Assembly (NCBI GenBank): GCA_049609625.1
Contig: JBMYYR010000015.1
Span: 1-37,757, forward strand
Length of the DNA stretch: 37,757 nucleotides
Origin: JBMYYR01 sp049609625
GTDB lineage: Bacteria; Bacteroidota; Bacteroidia; Flavobacteriales; CAJXXR01
Reading direction: 5' to 3'
Positions 17,042-24,337 of the stretch are shown piece by piece. The position numbers and the translations under genes were made by a program. The notes below the pieces were generated by a model. The model was not told the DNA's origin and did not search any database. It saw only the letters and a list, made by a program, of their open reading frames with translations. Position 1 is the stretch's first letter; each line of letters begins with the position of its first letter.

Positions 17042-19156
17042 ATGCCCGTATTAGAATTTATAAGCCAAGCCTTAGAACTGAAAACATCCCAGATTCAGGT
17101 CGCGCTAAACTTTTTTGAACAAGCCTTTACCATTCCTTTTATTGCACGTTATCGGAAAGATGAAACTGAAAATTTGAATGAGGTTCAATTGGCTGATATT
17201 CAAAAACTTAAAAAACAATTTGAAGAGCTTGAAGCCAGAAAAAAGCATATTAAAGAACAGTTGAAAACTCAACATATTTCGGATGTAAATTTGCTGAAAG
17301 CCATTGACGAAAGTAAAACTCTGGCGGCTCTAAATCTGCTTTTTGAGCCTTACAAAATCACAAAACACAGCCTGTTTGATCGCGCCCAAAAAGCGGGTTT
17401 ACAAACCTGTGTTTCGAAACTACTTTCCAAAACCAATGTTGATGTTGAGCGCTTAGCTCAGCAAAATTGTTCTTCAGAGTTTAAAACTAAAGAAGAGGTT
17501 TTACAAGGATTTGAAGCTTTGATTGAACATGAAGTGTTTAAACGTCATTACATCCAAACCTTCGAAAATGCTAAAAAACATGGACTTTGGACATCTGTTC
17601 TGAAAAAAGGCGTTTCGGAGGAAGAGGCTAATAAATTCAAAACGGTTTTGAATCTCGAAAAAAGACTACAATCTTGGGCTTCGCATCAATTTTTGGCCTT
17701 AGAAAGAGCTAAAGAACAAAAGGTTATTTCTGTTAAGTTGGTTGTTGATAATGAGTTTGTTATATCAAAATTGAAAGCAAAGCTTTACCATTCTGGCTTA
17801 CAACAAAGTGATTTTGTGGAAGCCAGTATCAGTAAAGCATTTAAGAAAAAAATGCATCCAAAATTGACTAAAGACTTATGGAAAATATGCAAACAAAAAG
17901 CCGATGAAGAGGCTATTGCGGTGTTTTCTAAAAACTTGAATCAGTTGTTATTGAGTTCGCCTTTGGGCGAAAAACGGGTGATGGGCATCGACCCCGGATT
18001 TCGATCGGGATGTAAAGTGGTTTGTTTGGACGCCAAAGGACATTTGTTGTTCAACGAAACCTTTTATCCGCATTCGAAATCGGTTGTTGAAAAGGAAAAA
18101 GCAGGAAAAAAACTTCGAAGATTAATAGAAACCTACAAAGTTGAAGCTTTGGCTATTGGCGATGGAACAGCCGGAAAAGAGACCTTAGAATTTGCTAAAA
18201 AACAAACGACGTTTCTCAAAATTCCTGTGTTTTCGGTTGACGAAAGTGGAGCTTCGGTCTATTCGGCTTCGGCGGTGGCGCGGGCCGAATTTCCCGATTA
18301 CGACATCACCGTGAGAGGCGCCGTTTCTATTGCTCGGCGCTTGATGGATCCGCTTTCTGAGCTTATTAAAATTGATCCAAAAGCCTTGGGTGTAGGGCAA
18401 TATCAGCATGCGGTAGATCAAAAAAAATTAGGCGAAGCCCTCGATTTTAGCCTCAAACATTGTGTCAATCAGGTTGGACTAAACCTCAACACAGCCTCAG
18501 CGGAAGCTCTAAAATCAATTTCGGGATTGAGTCCGAGTTTGGCAAAGCGGATTGTTGAACATCGAAAAGTGTTAGGAAAATTTATTAATCGAAATCAGTT
18601 GAAAGAAGTCAAGGGTTTGGGCGAAAAAACCTTTCAGCAAGCCGCTGCTTTTCTCAAAATTTTTGATGGCGAACAGCAACTCGATCAATCTTTTGTGCAT
18701 CCCGAACAATATCAACTACTTGCAGAACTTTGTCAGCTTTCGCTGGATGAAGATTTGAAGGTTTTTCAAACTAAAATAGCAACTTTAGACCACGATGCTA
18801 TCCCCAAGAACAGCATCGGAAAACTGGCTTTTGAAGACCTCAAAACCCATGTTCTTAAACCAAACCTCGACCCGAGAAAACCACTTAAACTTTCGGCTTT
18901 TTCTAATAAAATCAAAACCTTTGATGACTTGTTTGTTGGACAGAAACTGACTGGTCGGGTAAAAAATATTACTAATTTTGGCTGTTTTGTCGATATTGGA
19001 ATCAAAGAAAATGCACTTTTGCATATCTCCAAAATGGCAAAACAATTTGTGAGCGATGTGCATAGCATTGTGCAACTCAATCAGGTATTAGAAGTCAGCA
19101 TCATAAACCTAGAAACCGAAACCAAACGCATCGGCATAAGCCTTATAGAATCATGA
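17042..19156 (+). CDS. tex: Tex-family RNA-binding transcription accessory protein
   Basis: This 704-residue cytoplasmic nucleic-acid-binding protein contains the full Tex set: an N-terminal helical Tex domain (1-190, with FIARYRKDET near 35-44), a YqgF/RNase H-like domain (about 315-440, VMGIDPGFRSGCKV), tandem helix-hairpin-helix motifs (about 480-560, LNTASAEALKSISGLSPSLAKRI) and a C-terminal S1 RNA-binding domain (about 635-702, GQKLTGRVKNITNFGCFVDIG). Tex homologues affect transcription, translation and stress tolerance. The length is typical for the phylum. It ends in a four-base ATGA overlap with mazG. Confidence 0.95.
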   Translation: MPVLEFISQALELKTSQIQVALNFFEQAFTIPFIARYRKDETENLNEVQLADIQKLKKQFEELEARKKHIKEQLKTQHISDVNLLKAIDESKTLAALNLLFEPYKITKHSLFDRAQKAGLQTCVSKLLSKTNVDVERLAQQNCSSEFKTKEEVLQGFEALIEHEVFKRHYIQTFENAKKHGLWTSVLKKGVSEEEANKFKTVLNLEKRLQSWASHQFLALERAKEQKVISVKLVVDNEFVISKLKAKLYHSGLQQSDFVEASISKAFKKKMHPKLTKDLWKICKQKADEEAIAVFSKNLNQLLLSSPLGEKRVMGIDPGFRSGCKVVCLDAKGHLLFNETFYPHSKSVVEKEKAGKKLRRLIETYKVEALAIGDGTAGKETLEFAKKQTTFLKIPVFSVDESGASVYSASAVARAEFPDYDITVRGAVSIARRLMDPLSELIKIDPKALGVGQYQHAVDQKKLGEALDFSLKHCVNQVGLNLNTASAEALKSISGLSPSLAKRIVEHRKVLGKFINRNQLKEVKGLGEKTFQQAAAFLKIFDGEQQLDQSFVHPEQYQLLAELCQLSLDEDLKVFQTKIATLDHDAIPKNSIGKLAFEDLKTHVLKPNLDPRKPLKLSAFSNKIKTFDDLFVGQKLTGRVKNITNFGCFVDIGIKENALLHISKMAKQFVSDVHSIVQLNQVLEVSIINLETETKRIGISLIES

Positions 19157-19944
19157 AAACAAACAGAAAACAAGCTCAAGAAGCTTTTGTGAGACTCCTC
19201 GATATTATGGACGATTTGAGGGAAAAATGTCCTTGGGATCAGAAACAAACCAACGAAAGTTTGAGTCATCTGAGCATCGAAGAATGTTTTGAATTGGTGG
19301 AAGCTTTGCGCGAAAATAATCCAGAGGAAATCAAAAAAGAATTGGGCGATTTGTTTTTGCATTTGGTGTTTTATTCCAAAATTGGAGAAGAAAACAACCA
19401 ATTTACGGTAACAGAAGTTTTAAATTCAATTTGTGAGAAGCTGATTTACAGGCATCCACACATTTATGGCGACACCAAAGTAAAGGACGAAAAAGAAGTG
19501 CTCGAAAATTGGGAAAAACTCAAACTGAAAGAAAAAGGAAGTCAAAACTCGGTGCTTTCGGGTGTGCCAAAAGCACTTCCCGCACTCACCAAAGCTTACC
19601 GAATCCAGAGTAAAGTAAAAGGCGTGGGCTTCGATTGGGATGATATGGCGGACGTGAAAGCCAAAGTATTTGAAGAATGGGAGGAGTTACAAACCGAAAT
19701 TGAGGCCGAACATCAGGCAAATATAGAATCTGAATTGGGCGATGTCTTTTTTGCGCTCATCAACTATGCGCGGCATTTGGGTATAAATCCCGAACAGGCT
19801 TTGGCAAAAACAAACAGCAAATTTATCCAGCGTTTTCAGTCGATGGAAACCGAAATTAAAACTCAAAATCTCGATATTACTGCAATGACTTTAGAAGAAA
19901 TGGACGTGTTTTGGGCTTTGGCTAAGCTGAAGGAGAAGTATTAA
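19153..19944 (+). CDS. mazG: Nucleoside triphosphate pyrophosphohydrolase MazG
   Basis: This 263-residue house-cleaning all-alpha NTP pyrophosphatase hydrolyses non-canonical or excess NTPs to NMP and pyrophosphate. Two tandem MazG domains are visible. The first (about 10-115) has KCPWDQKQT, the metal-binding EECFELVEAL and the KELGDLFLHLVFYSK helix. The second (about 160-250) has KGVGFDWDD, EEWEELQTE and the ESELGDVFFALINYARH helix. The length matches E. coli MazG. Its start overlaps the tex stop by four bases. It is the last gene of the same-strand block before the accessory region. No clear terminator follows. Confidence 0.95.
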   Translation: MKTNRKQAQEAFVRLLDIMDDLREKCPWDQKQTNESLSHLSIEECFELVEALRENNPEEIKKELGDLFLHLVFYSKIGEENNQFTVTEVLNSICEKLIYRHPHIYGDTKVKDEKEVLENWEKLKLKEKGSQNSVLSGVPKALPALTKAYRIQSKVKGVGFDWDDMADVKAKVFEEWEELQTEIEAEHQANIESELGDVFFALINYARHLGINPEQALAKTNSKFIQRFQSMETEIKTQNLDITAMTLEEMDVFWALAKLKEKY

Positions 19945-20055
19945 ATCTTTATTTAGGTTTTAGGATTCGCCCATATCCCAAATGTAGCTTTTGTTGTTAT
20001 TTCCTCCAGTCTAAACCTTTTATTTCCTTTAACTTTGGAATTATGTTAAACCAAT

Positions 20056-20235
20056 TTAGATTATCCTTTTTGAATTTTGATTTGAAAAATAATATTGCTC
20101 ACATATTGTTATTAACAAAATCCAATTTACTGTGTTTATTAATGCCATCCAGAATAAATCATAACCATCTGAACCATATAAATTTGAATTAAAAACCCCT
20201 AAGAATAAAAAATAGATTTTATTTAGTATTCCATT
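20056..20235 (-). pseudogene. Fragment of a small membrane protein without a start codon
   Basis: On the minus strand a frame of about 59 codons ends in TAA at 20058-20056 and begins right at the left arm of the inverted repeat. Its product has two hydrophobic stretches (IYFLFLGVF and WMALINTVNWILLITI) separated by GSDGYD. There is no in-frame ATG, GTG or TTG at the expected place, and an in-frame TAG lies a little further upstream. It is probably a remnant of a membrane protein gene. I do not recognise the family. Confidence 0.3.
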
Positions 20236-20350
20236 ACAACACTCCGTTGAGTTTTGCTATTAAACCGAACATGAAGAAAAATAAAGAAAAAATACAGAAA
20301 CTATTGCTGTACGGGGCGCACGCTGCTTAATTCTTTAACGGAGTATTGTT
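20233..20350. repeat. Imperfect inverted repeat abutting the toxin gene
   Basis: The left arm ACAACACTCCGTTGA (20236-20250) pairs with the right arm TTTAACGGAGTATTGT (about 20334-20349) with one mismatch and one G-U, around about 85 bases that contain GGGGCGCACGC. Folded as single-stranded DNA or RNA it would make a long bulged hairpin, as integron attC sites do. The GTTRRRY/RYYYAAC core of a true attC is not clearly met. Confidence 0.55.
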
Positions 20351-20360
20351 ATATTTGGCT

Positions 20361-20648
20361 ATGGAAAAATTGAAAATTGTTTGGACAAAAAAAGCACGTC
20401 GTGTTTTTAATGAAAATGCTATTTACATGTCTAAAAATTGGTCTGAAAAAACAGTTAATGAATTTAGTTCTAAAGTCTTTGGTAACATCAATTTACTTTC
20501 TAAATTTCCTAATATGGGAGAATTTGATGAAAATCTAAATATGCGAAAATTATTAGTTCACCCTGATTTATATTTATTGTATCAAGTTGAAAATGAAGAT
20601 TTAATCATTGTTTCATTCTTCAACAACAATCAAAAACCTATTGCATAA
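20361..20648 (+). CDS. RelE/ParE-family toxin
   Basis: This 95-residue protein is of the RelE/ParE type II toxin superfamily, which covers mRNA interferases and gyrase inhibitors. Visible features are the N-terminal strand KLKIVWTKKARR (3-14), a long helix with KTVNEFSSKVFGNINLLSKFP (about 29-49), the MGEFDENLNMRKLLV turn with its Arg, and the C-terminal strands LYLLYQVENEDLIIVSFFNNNQKP. The ATG at 20361 is preferred to a TTG five codons upstream, because it follows a TATATTTG box by three bases and the same arrangement recurs at 21163-21176. No antitoxin lies upstream on the same strand; the candidate partner is convergent. Target and activity are unknown. Confidence 0.8.
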   Translation: MEKLKIVWTKKARRVFNENAIYMSKNWSEKTVNEFSSKVFGNINLLSKFPNMGEFDENLNMRKLLVHPDLYLLYQVENEDLIIVSFFNNNQKPIA

Positions 20649-20679
20649 AAAAAGACAAAACGATTAGTTTTGTCTTTTT
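20649..20679. terminator. Bidirectional terminator shared by the toxin and HTH genes
   Basis: A perfect 13-bp stem (AAAAAGACAAAAC 20649-20661 with GTTTTGTCTTTTT 20667-20679) surrounds a 5-nt loop. It begins one base after the toxin stop, and the loop contains the stop codon of the minus-strand HTH gene. It has a T run on both strands. Confidence 0.85.
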
Positions 20680-20990
20680 CTCATTTTTGCTAAATTCTGC
20701 ATATCCTCTTCAATATCTTCTTGGCTGTAAACCCTGCCCTCTCTGTAGTCTTCTAAACTTTCGGCAATATCCATTTTCATTTGATATAGATAGTATTCTT
20801 TAGGCTTCAAAATCTTAGCTAAGCTCATCAATTCTTTTGTTGTGAAAGACAAATTTTTGAGTTTCCTGTAGAAAGTTGGCTGCGTCATTTTCAACGTATC
20901 TATTATATAACGTTTCTTGAAATGACTTTTTTCTATAAGCTCAGGTATTTTTCTTAAAACTGTTTCGTATTCTTGTATCTCGCTTATCAT
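20664..20990 (-). CDS. Small helix-turn-helix protein, candidate antitoxin
   Basis: This 108-residue protein starts at an ATG at 20990, preferred to a TTG eight codons upstream that overlaps the -7 box. Residues 25-65 form a helix-turn-helix (RYIIDTLKMTQPTFYRKLKN followed by FTTKELMSLAKIL). The C-terminal third is acidic and helical (DIAESLEDYREGRVYSQEDIEEDMQNLAK), as in antitoxins that wrap a toxin. It faces the RelE/ParE gene tail to tail and shares its terminator, so it is probably the DNA-binding antitoxin and repressor of this locus. Pairing is inferred from position only; it could instead belong to the broken toxin copy at 21174. Confidence 0.65.
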   Translation of the reverse strand: MISEIQEYETVLRKIPELIEKSHFKKRYIIDTLKMTQPTFYRKLKNLSFTTKELMSLAKILKPKEYYLYQMKMDIAESLEDYREGRVYSQEDIEEDMQNLAKMRKRQN

Positions 20991-21011
20991 TTTTTGAGAA
21001 TTTTTGTATAG

Positions 21012-21019
21012 CAAAGATA
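21012..21019 (-). promoter_or_regulatory. -7 box of the HTH (candidate antitoxin) gene
   Basis: TATCTTTG on the minus strand is a perfect TANNTTTG match, ending 21 bases before the ATG at 20990. No TTG lies at a normal -33 distance. Confidence 0.45.
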
Positions 21020-21162
21020 AGAAAATGTATTTTCATAATATATTATAGAACAAATAAAAGTTTAAACTATTCAGATTCGCCATAGAGTCAAATATATAAT
21101 CATAACTGAAGTATCTTCATTGTCAAATTAACAGATTAAGGTGCAAATTAAAATCAATGAGG

Positions 21163-21242
21163 TATATTTGGCTATGGAAAAAATTAAGGTTATTTGGTCG
21201 TTAAATGCTTTACACGTAATGAAGCGTAGCGAAATGGAGTAA
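21163..21242 (+). pseudogene. Broken second copy of a RelE/ParE toxin start
   Basis: TATATTTGGCTATGGAAAAA occurs here as it does at 20350. The frame from the ATG at 21174 reads MEKIKVIWSLNA, matching the first strand of the intact toxin (MEKLKIVWTKKA), then diverges and stops after 22 codons at 21242. It is a truncated ParE/RelE relative that kept its promoter-like box and start. Confidence 0.6.
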
Positions 21243-21280
21243 GAAAAGACAAGAAAAAAACAATAACGTAGTGAAACTAA

Positions 21281-21370
21281 TCAATTAAGGATTTCTTAAT
21301 AGTTAAAGAAAAATATACCAATCAAAAAGGACAAGCAAGGCTTAAAAATATGATAAGGTTTGAAGACTAA
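21281..21370 (+). pseudogene. Short coding remnant upstream of the AraC gene
   Basis: An open stretch of 29 codons between stops encodes a charged tail (LIVKEKYTNQKGQARLKN, then MIRFED) with no start codon. It may be the 3' end of a deleted gene, possibly from the same event that truncated the toxin copy. I do not recognise it. The remaining bases of 20991-21416 hold only the toxin remnant, the HTH promoter and a GAAGCGTAGCGAAATGGAGT-like stretch of unknown meaning. Confidence 0.25.
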
Positions 21371-21416
21371 AATTATGAATGGCTAATATCAGAAACCGTT
21401 GCACAACCCCAATATA

Positions 21417-22178
21417 ATGTCAAAAAATAGTACATATCAGCAATTTTCTCCTTCCGAAGAAGCCCTGTCTGAAGTTATTGATTCGTTTTGGGTGCATCAT
21501 AATCCAGCGCAAGAAACTGAACGTGTGATTATTGCGCCAGATAGTTTTTTCAAGATGTTGGTTTATGTTCAGAACAATAAGGTGGTCAATTATTTTAAGA
21601 CAGGCATTTGGACCGAGCCTAAACCTATTGACATTCCGCCACAGACTTATGTTTTGGGTTGTAGGTTCAATATTTTAGCTCCAGAATATCTTTTTAGAAC
21701 CGAAATAGCTAAGCTAAAAAATACAAGTAAACAATTGGATTTGAGTTATTTAGGTCTTGATGAAATGGTGTTTGAAAATCATTCAGATGTCATCAAACAA
21801 TGGGAGAAAAATTTACTAAAAGAAAGGGGAAAGAAAGCTATTGAGCCACACAAAAAGCGAATGGCACAAGCTATTTATCAAGCCAAAGGTTCGCTTAGCG
21901 CAAGCGAATTGTCCAATCAAATTTTTCTTACCAATAGAACCATAAATCGCTATCTGAACAAATATATGGGTTTATCATTAAAGTCTTATATCAGTATTCA
22001 GCGGGCTTTTCAGGCTTATATTAAAATCAGAAAAGGTGAATTATCTCCAACACTAGAATTTTACGATCAGTCACATTATATCCGGGAAGTAAAAAAATAT
22101 GCTGGCGAATCCCCAAAACAAATTTTTAAAGGGATAAATGACCGATTTATACAATTTCGAAACATAAAACAGAACTAG
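21417..22178 (+). CDS. AraC-type helix-turn-helix transcription regulator
   Basis: This 253-residue regulator starts at the ATG at 21417 (a TTG six codons upstream is less likely). The N-terminal sensor-like domain (about 5-125, with SFWVHHNPAQE, YVLGCRF and APEYLFR) resembles the DUF6597-type domain found before AraC DNA-binding regions. The C-terminal domain (about 150-245) carries two helix-turn-helix units, LSASELSNQIFLTNRTINRY then YDQSHYIREVKKYAGESP, the latter being the usual AraC signature. The lipoprotein gene starts 30 bases downstream, and a hairpin spans this junction. It probably controls the lipoprotein/flavocytochrome genes next to it; the signal is unknown. Confidence 0.85.
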   Translation: MSKNSTYQQFSPSEEALSEVIDSFWVHHNPAQETERVIIAPDSFFKMLVYVQNNKVVNYFKTGIWTEPKPIDIPPQTYVLGCRFNILAPEYLFRTEIAKLKNTSKQLDLSYLGLDEMVFENHSDVIKQWEKNLLKERGKKAIEPHKKRMAQAIYQAKGSLSASELSNQIFLTNRTINRYLNKYMGLSLKSYISIQRAFQAYIKIRKGELSPTLEFYDQSHYIREVKKYAGESPKQIFKGINDRFIQFRNIKQN

Positions 22179-22205
22179 ATTTGCCTCTTTAAACCAAATC
22201 TAGTT
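22173..22205 (+). promoter_or_regulatory. Hairpin spanning the AraC stop and the lipoprotein start region
   Basis: A perfect 11-bp stem (AACTAGATTTG 22173-22183 with CAAATCTAGTT 22195-22205) has an 11-nt loop. The left arm contains the AraC stop codon and the right arm ends three bases before the lipoprotein ATG. The trailing sequence TATATG is not a T run, so it is more likely to occlude ribosome binding or mark coupling than to end transcription. Confidence 0.5.
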
Positions 22206-22208
22206 TAT

Positions 22209-22985
22209 ATGAAATCCTTTATTTTACTCGCAACAAGCGCATTAGTTTTGCTGGCTTGCGAGACCAACACTCAAAACAGTGAGAAGAACAGCCAATCTGT
22301 AGATGAAAAAACACAAACCAAAGTTGAAGCTAAAGAATATGGGCTTCAGAACTATGCCGTAGTTTGGAACTGGTCAACCGATGATGTTGAAAAAGTATCC
22401 TCGCTTAGTTCACAAATATCAGCCGATTTGATGAAGCTTTGGAAAAAAGGAAAGGTTGAAAGTGTATATTATAATGCTGACGCTAAAGAAGATAAGTTGG
22501 CGCATTTTCCTAATATTTCATTCTTCCTAAAAGCAAAAACGAAGTCTGAGGCCGAATCTACACTCAACAGCCTAACGGTAGTTAAACACAACGTGGCTAG
22601 TTATACGCTTTTTCCTGTTGGTTCACTTTGGCTAAAAAAGGAAACAAAGTCAAATTATGGCGGTCTGACAAAGGCTTTTGTTTCGGTCTGGACAACAACT
22701 ATTTCAAGTGCTGAACTTGAAAACAAGGCTAATCTTGAGCTTATAAAACAACAAAGCGACACCATTTTGAAGCTTTGGAAAAAAGGAACGATAGAAAATG
22801 TATATTTTGATATCGAGGGCACTCAAAAGCAAAATAAAAAGCAAGATTTTGTCTTTTTTATCAATAGTAAATCAATGCAAGAAGCGCGTGAATTGTGCGA
22901 ATCCTTACCGTTTAGCAAAAATAAATTAGCAAGTTTTGAATTACACGAAGTGGGTGAATTTTGGATGGGAAATTCTAAACAATAA
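22209..22985 (+). CDS. Lipoprotein made of two copies of one ~95-residue domain
   Basis: This 258-residue lipoprotein has a signal peptide with a lipobox (LLAC, lipidated Cys17) and then a polar linker (18-45). Two related domains follow (about 47-142 and 154-253): LMKLWKKGKVESVYY (74-88) recurs as ILKLWKKGTIENVYF (186-200), and each copy ends VASYTLFPVGSLWL or LASFELHEVGEFWM. The pattern (strand, long helix, strand, helix, strand) suggests a ferredoxin-like fold of the YCII/muconolactone-isomerase kind, but no catalytic residue can be named. It lies between the AraC regulator and the flavocytochrome (18 bases to the next gene), so it is probably an envelope partner of that enzyme. I do not recognise a named family. 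Confidence 0.7.
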   Translation: MKSFILLATSALVLLACETNTQNSEKNSQSVDEKTQTKVEAKEYGLQNYAVVWNWSTDDVEKVSSLSSQISADLMKLWKKGKVESVYYNADAKEDKLAHFPNISFFLKAKTKSEAESTLNSLTVVKHNVASYTLFPVGSLWLKKETKSNYGGLTKAFVSVWTTTISSAELENKANLELIKQQSDTILKLWKKGTIENVYFDIEGTQKQNKKQDFVFFINSKSMQEARELCESLPFSKNKLASFELHEVGEFWMGNSKQ

Positions 22986-23003
22986 TTCTTAAAACAAAAG
23001 CTC

Positions 23004-24299
23004 ATGCGTCATTTAAAACAAGAACTATATTTTCCGATTGTTGTCTTTATTCATTTTGTGTTTTGGGGTATAGACCTCTATAATTATGGAGGTTCATTTA
23101 CCGAAACCGATGCCGACACCATGTTTTTTGGCATGATAAACGGCACTTGGGCAAATCCGCACCGCATTCTTGGCGAAGTGTTTTCGTCTTGGGTTGTTAC
23201 CGTTTTTGCTTTCAATTTTTTGATGGCTACACGTGCCAAATGGGTTGAACGACTGTTTGGAGGCTTGGACAAGATGTATTTAATTCACAGAAGGTCTGGC
23301 GTTATAGCTGTTTTTCTGCTTTTAGCTCACTTTTTGGTTGTGCCAAGAGACATTGATTTTAATCCAGGAAAACCACTTGGTTTCTATGCTTTTGTGCTGA
23401 TTATTATTGGTGTTATTCTTTCTGCTGCGCCTATTTTCAAAAAGAAAATACCTTACCATAAATGGATTAATATTCATAAATTAATGGGCTTGTTCTATGT
23501 TTTGGGTGTCATTCATGGTTTGATGGTTGAGTCGCTGATAAAAGAACTTCCTATTACTCGAGTTTATGTCTTTGGGATGGCTTTTGTTGGTGTAGCTGCG
23601 TGGTTCTATCGTGCCTTTTTGTTCCGATTGTTCAATAAAAAACTAAGCTACACGGTTGAAGAAGTCAATGTACTTTCAGATGAAATTTCTGAACTGATTT
23701 TGAAACCAAAAGATAATAAACTGAAGTTTTTGGCTGGTCAATTTGCCTTTTTCACGTTTCCTTCCATGAGCAAAAAAGAACAACATCCATTTACCATCAG
23801 TAGTCATCCTTATGAAGACCATTTGCGAATAACGGTGAAAGGTTTGGGGGATTATACAGATAGTTTAGGCGACAAAATCTCGATAGGAGAGGAGGCTTTT
23901 GTTGAAGGACCTTACGGTCATTTTTCTTCGAGTTACATCAAAGAAAAAGAACAAATTTGGATTGCTGGAGGTATCGGAATCACGCCATTTTTATCTTTAT
24001 CCAAAGATATGTACCTCAATAATCTTACACTTTTTTGGTGTGTCAATACCGAAGAAGAAGCCTTATACAAAGAGGAGCTGGAGGCCATTGCAAAGGAAAA
24101 TCCGAAGTTTAATTTGGTTATTTGGTCGTCTAAAACTCAAGGTCATTTGAGTTTAGAAAAAATGAAGATCGATCAACCAAAATCAAAAGGCTACCTTATT
24201 TGCGGCCCACAAGCCTTAAAAGAAGGTTTGACTAAACAATTGAAATCGGCAGGCGTGAGTTCGTCATCAATTTATGATGAAGAATTTGCATTTAGATAA
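23004..24299 (+). CDS. Ferric reductase / NADPH oxidase-like membrane flavocytochrome
   Basis: This 431-residue protein has about six membrane helices in residues 10-205 (ferric reductase-like transmembrane domain) and a ferredoxin-NADP reductase-type module (about 215-431). Two histidine pairs, 95/109 and 158/171, are placed to hold two b hemes across the membrane. FAD binding is shown by HPFTISS (261-267) and NAD(P) binding by AGGIGITPF (321-329) and the CGPQAL motif near residue 400. It should pass electrons from cytosolic NAD(P)H across the inner membrane to an acceptor such as ferric iron, oxygen or a quinone. It is downstream of the duplicated-domain lipoprotein and upstream of a DUF308 protein. 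The acceptor is unknown. Confidence 0.87.
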   Translation: MRHLKQELYFPIVVFIHFVFWGIDLYNYGGSFTETDADTMFFGMINGTWANPHRILGEVFSSWVVTVFAFNFLMATRAKWVERLFGGLDKMYLIHRRSGVIAVFLLLAHFLVVPRDIDFNPGKPLGFYAFVLIIIGVILSAAPIFKKKIPYHKWINIHKLMGLFYVLGVIHGLMVESLIKELPITRVYVFGMAFVGVAAWFYRAFLFRLFNKKLSYTVEEVNVLSDEISELILKPKDNKLKFLAGQFAFFTFPSMSKKEQHPFTISSHPYEDHLRITVKGLGDYTDSLGDKISIGEEAFVEGPYGHFSSSYIKEKEQIWIAGGIGITPFLSLSKDMYLNNLTLFWCVNTEEEALYKEELEAIAKENPKFNLVIWSSKTQGHLSLEKMKIDQPKSKGYLICGPQALKEGLTKQLKSAGVSSSSIYDEEFAFR

Positions 24300-24337
24300 A
24301 AACATAAGTCTAAACTATTAACCTAACAACACAAAAA

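Larger units (their letters stand above)
19945..20360. other. AT-rich gap with a decayed frame and an inverted repeat
   Basis: This is a 416-base stretch without an intact gene. It holds a minus-strand remnant frame (20056-20235), the inverted repeat 20233-20350, and the TATATTTG box next to the toxin start. GC-rich GGGGCGCACGC (20313-20323) stands out from the very AT-rich surroundings. The composition and debris suggest a recombination-prone spot. Confidence 0.6.

Noticed and set aside
20233..20350. A true integron attC site with a gene cassette
   Set aside because: The fold is suggestive, but the RYYYAAC/GTTRRRY cores are not met, no second similar site was found after the HTH gene, and no integrase lies in the window.
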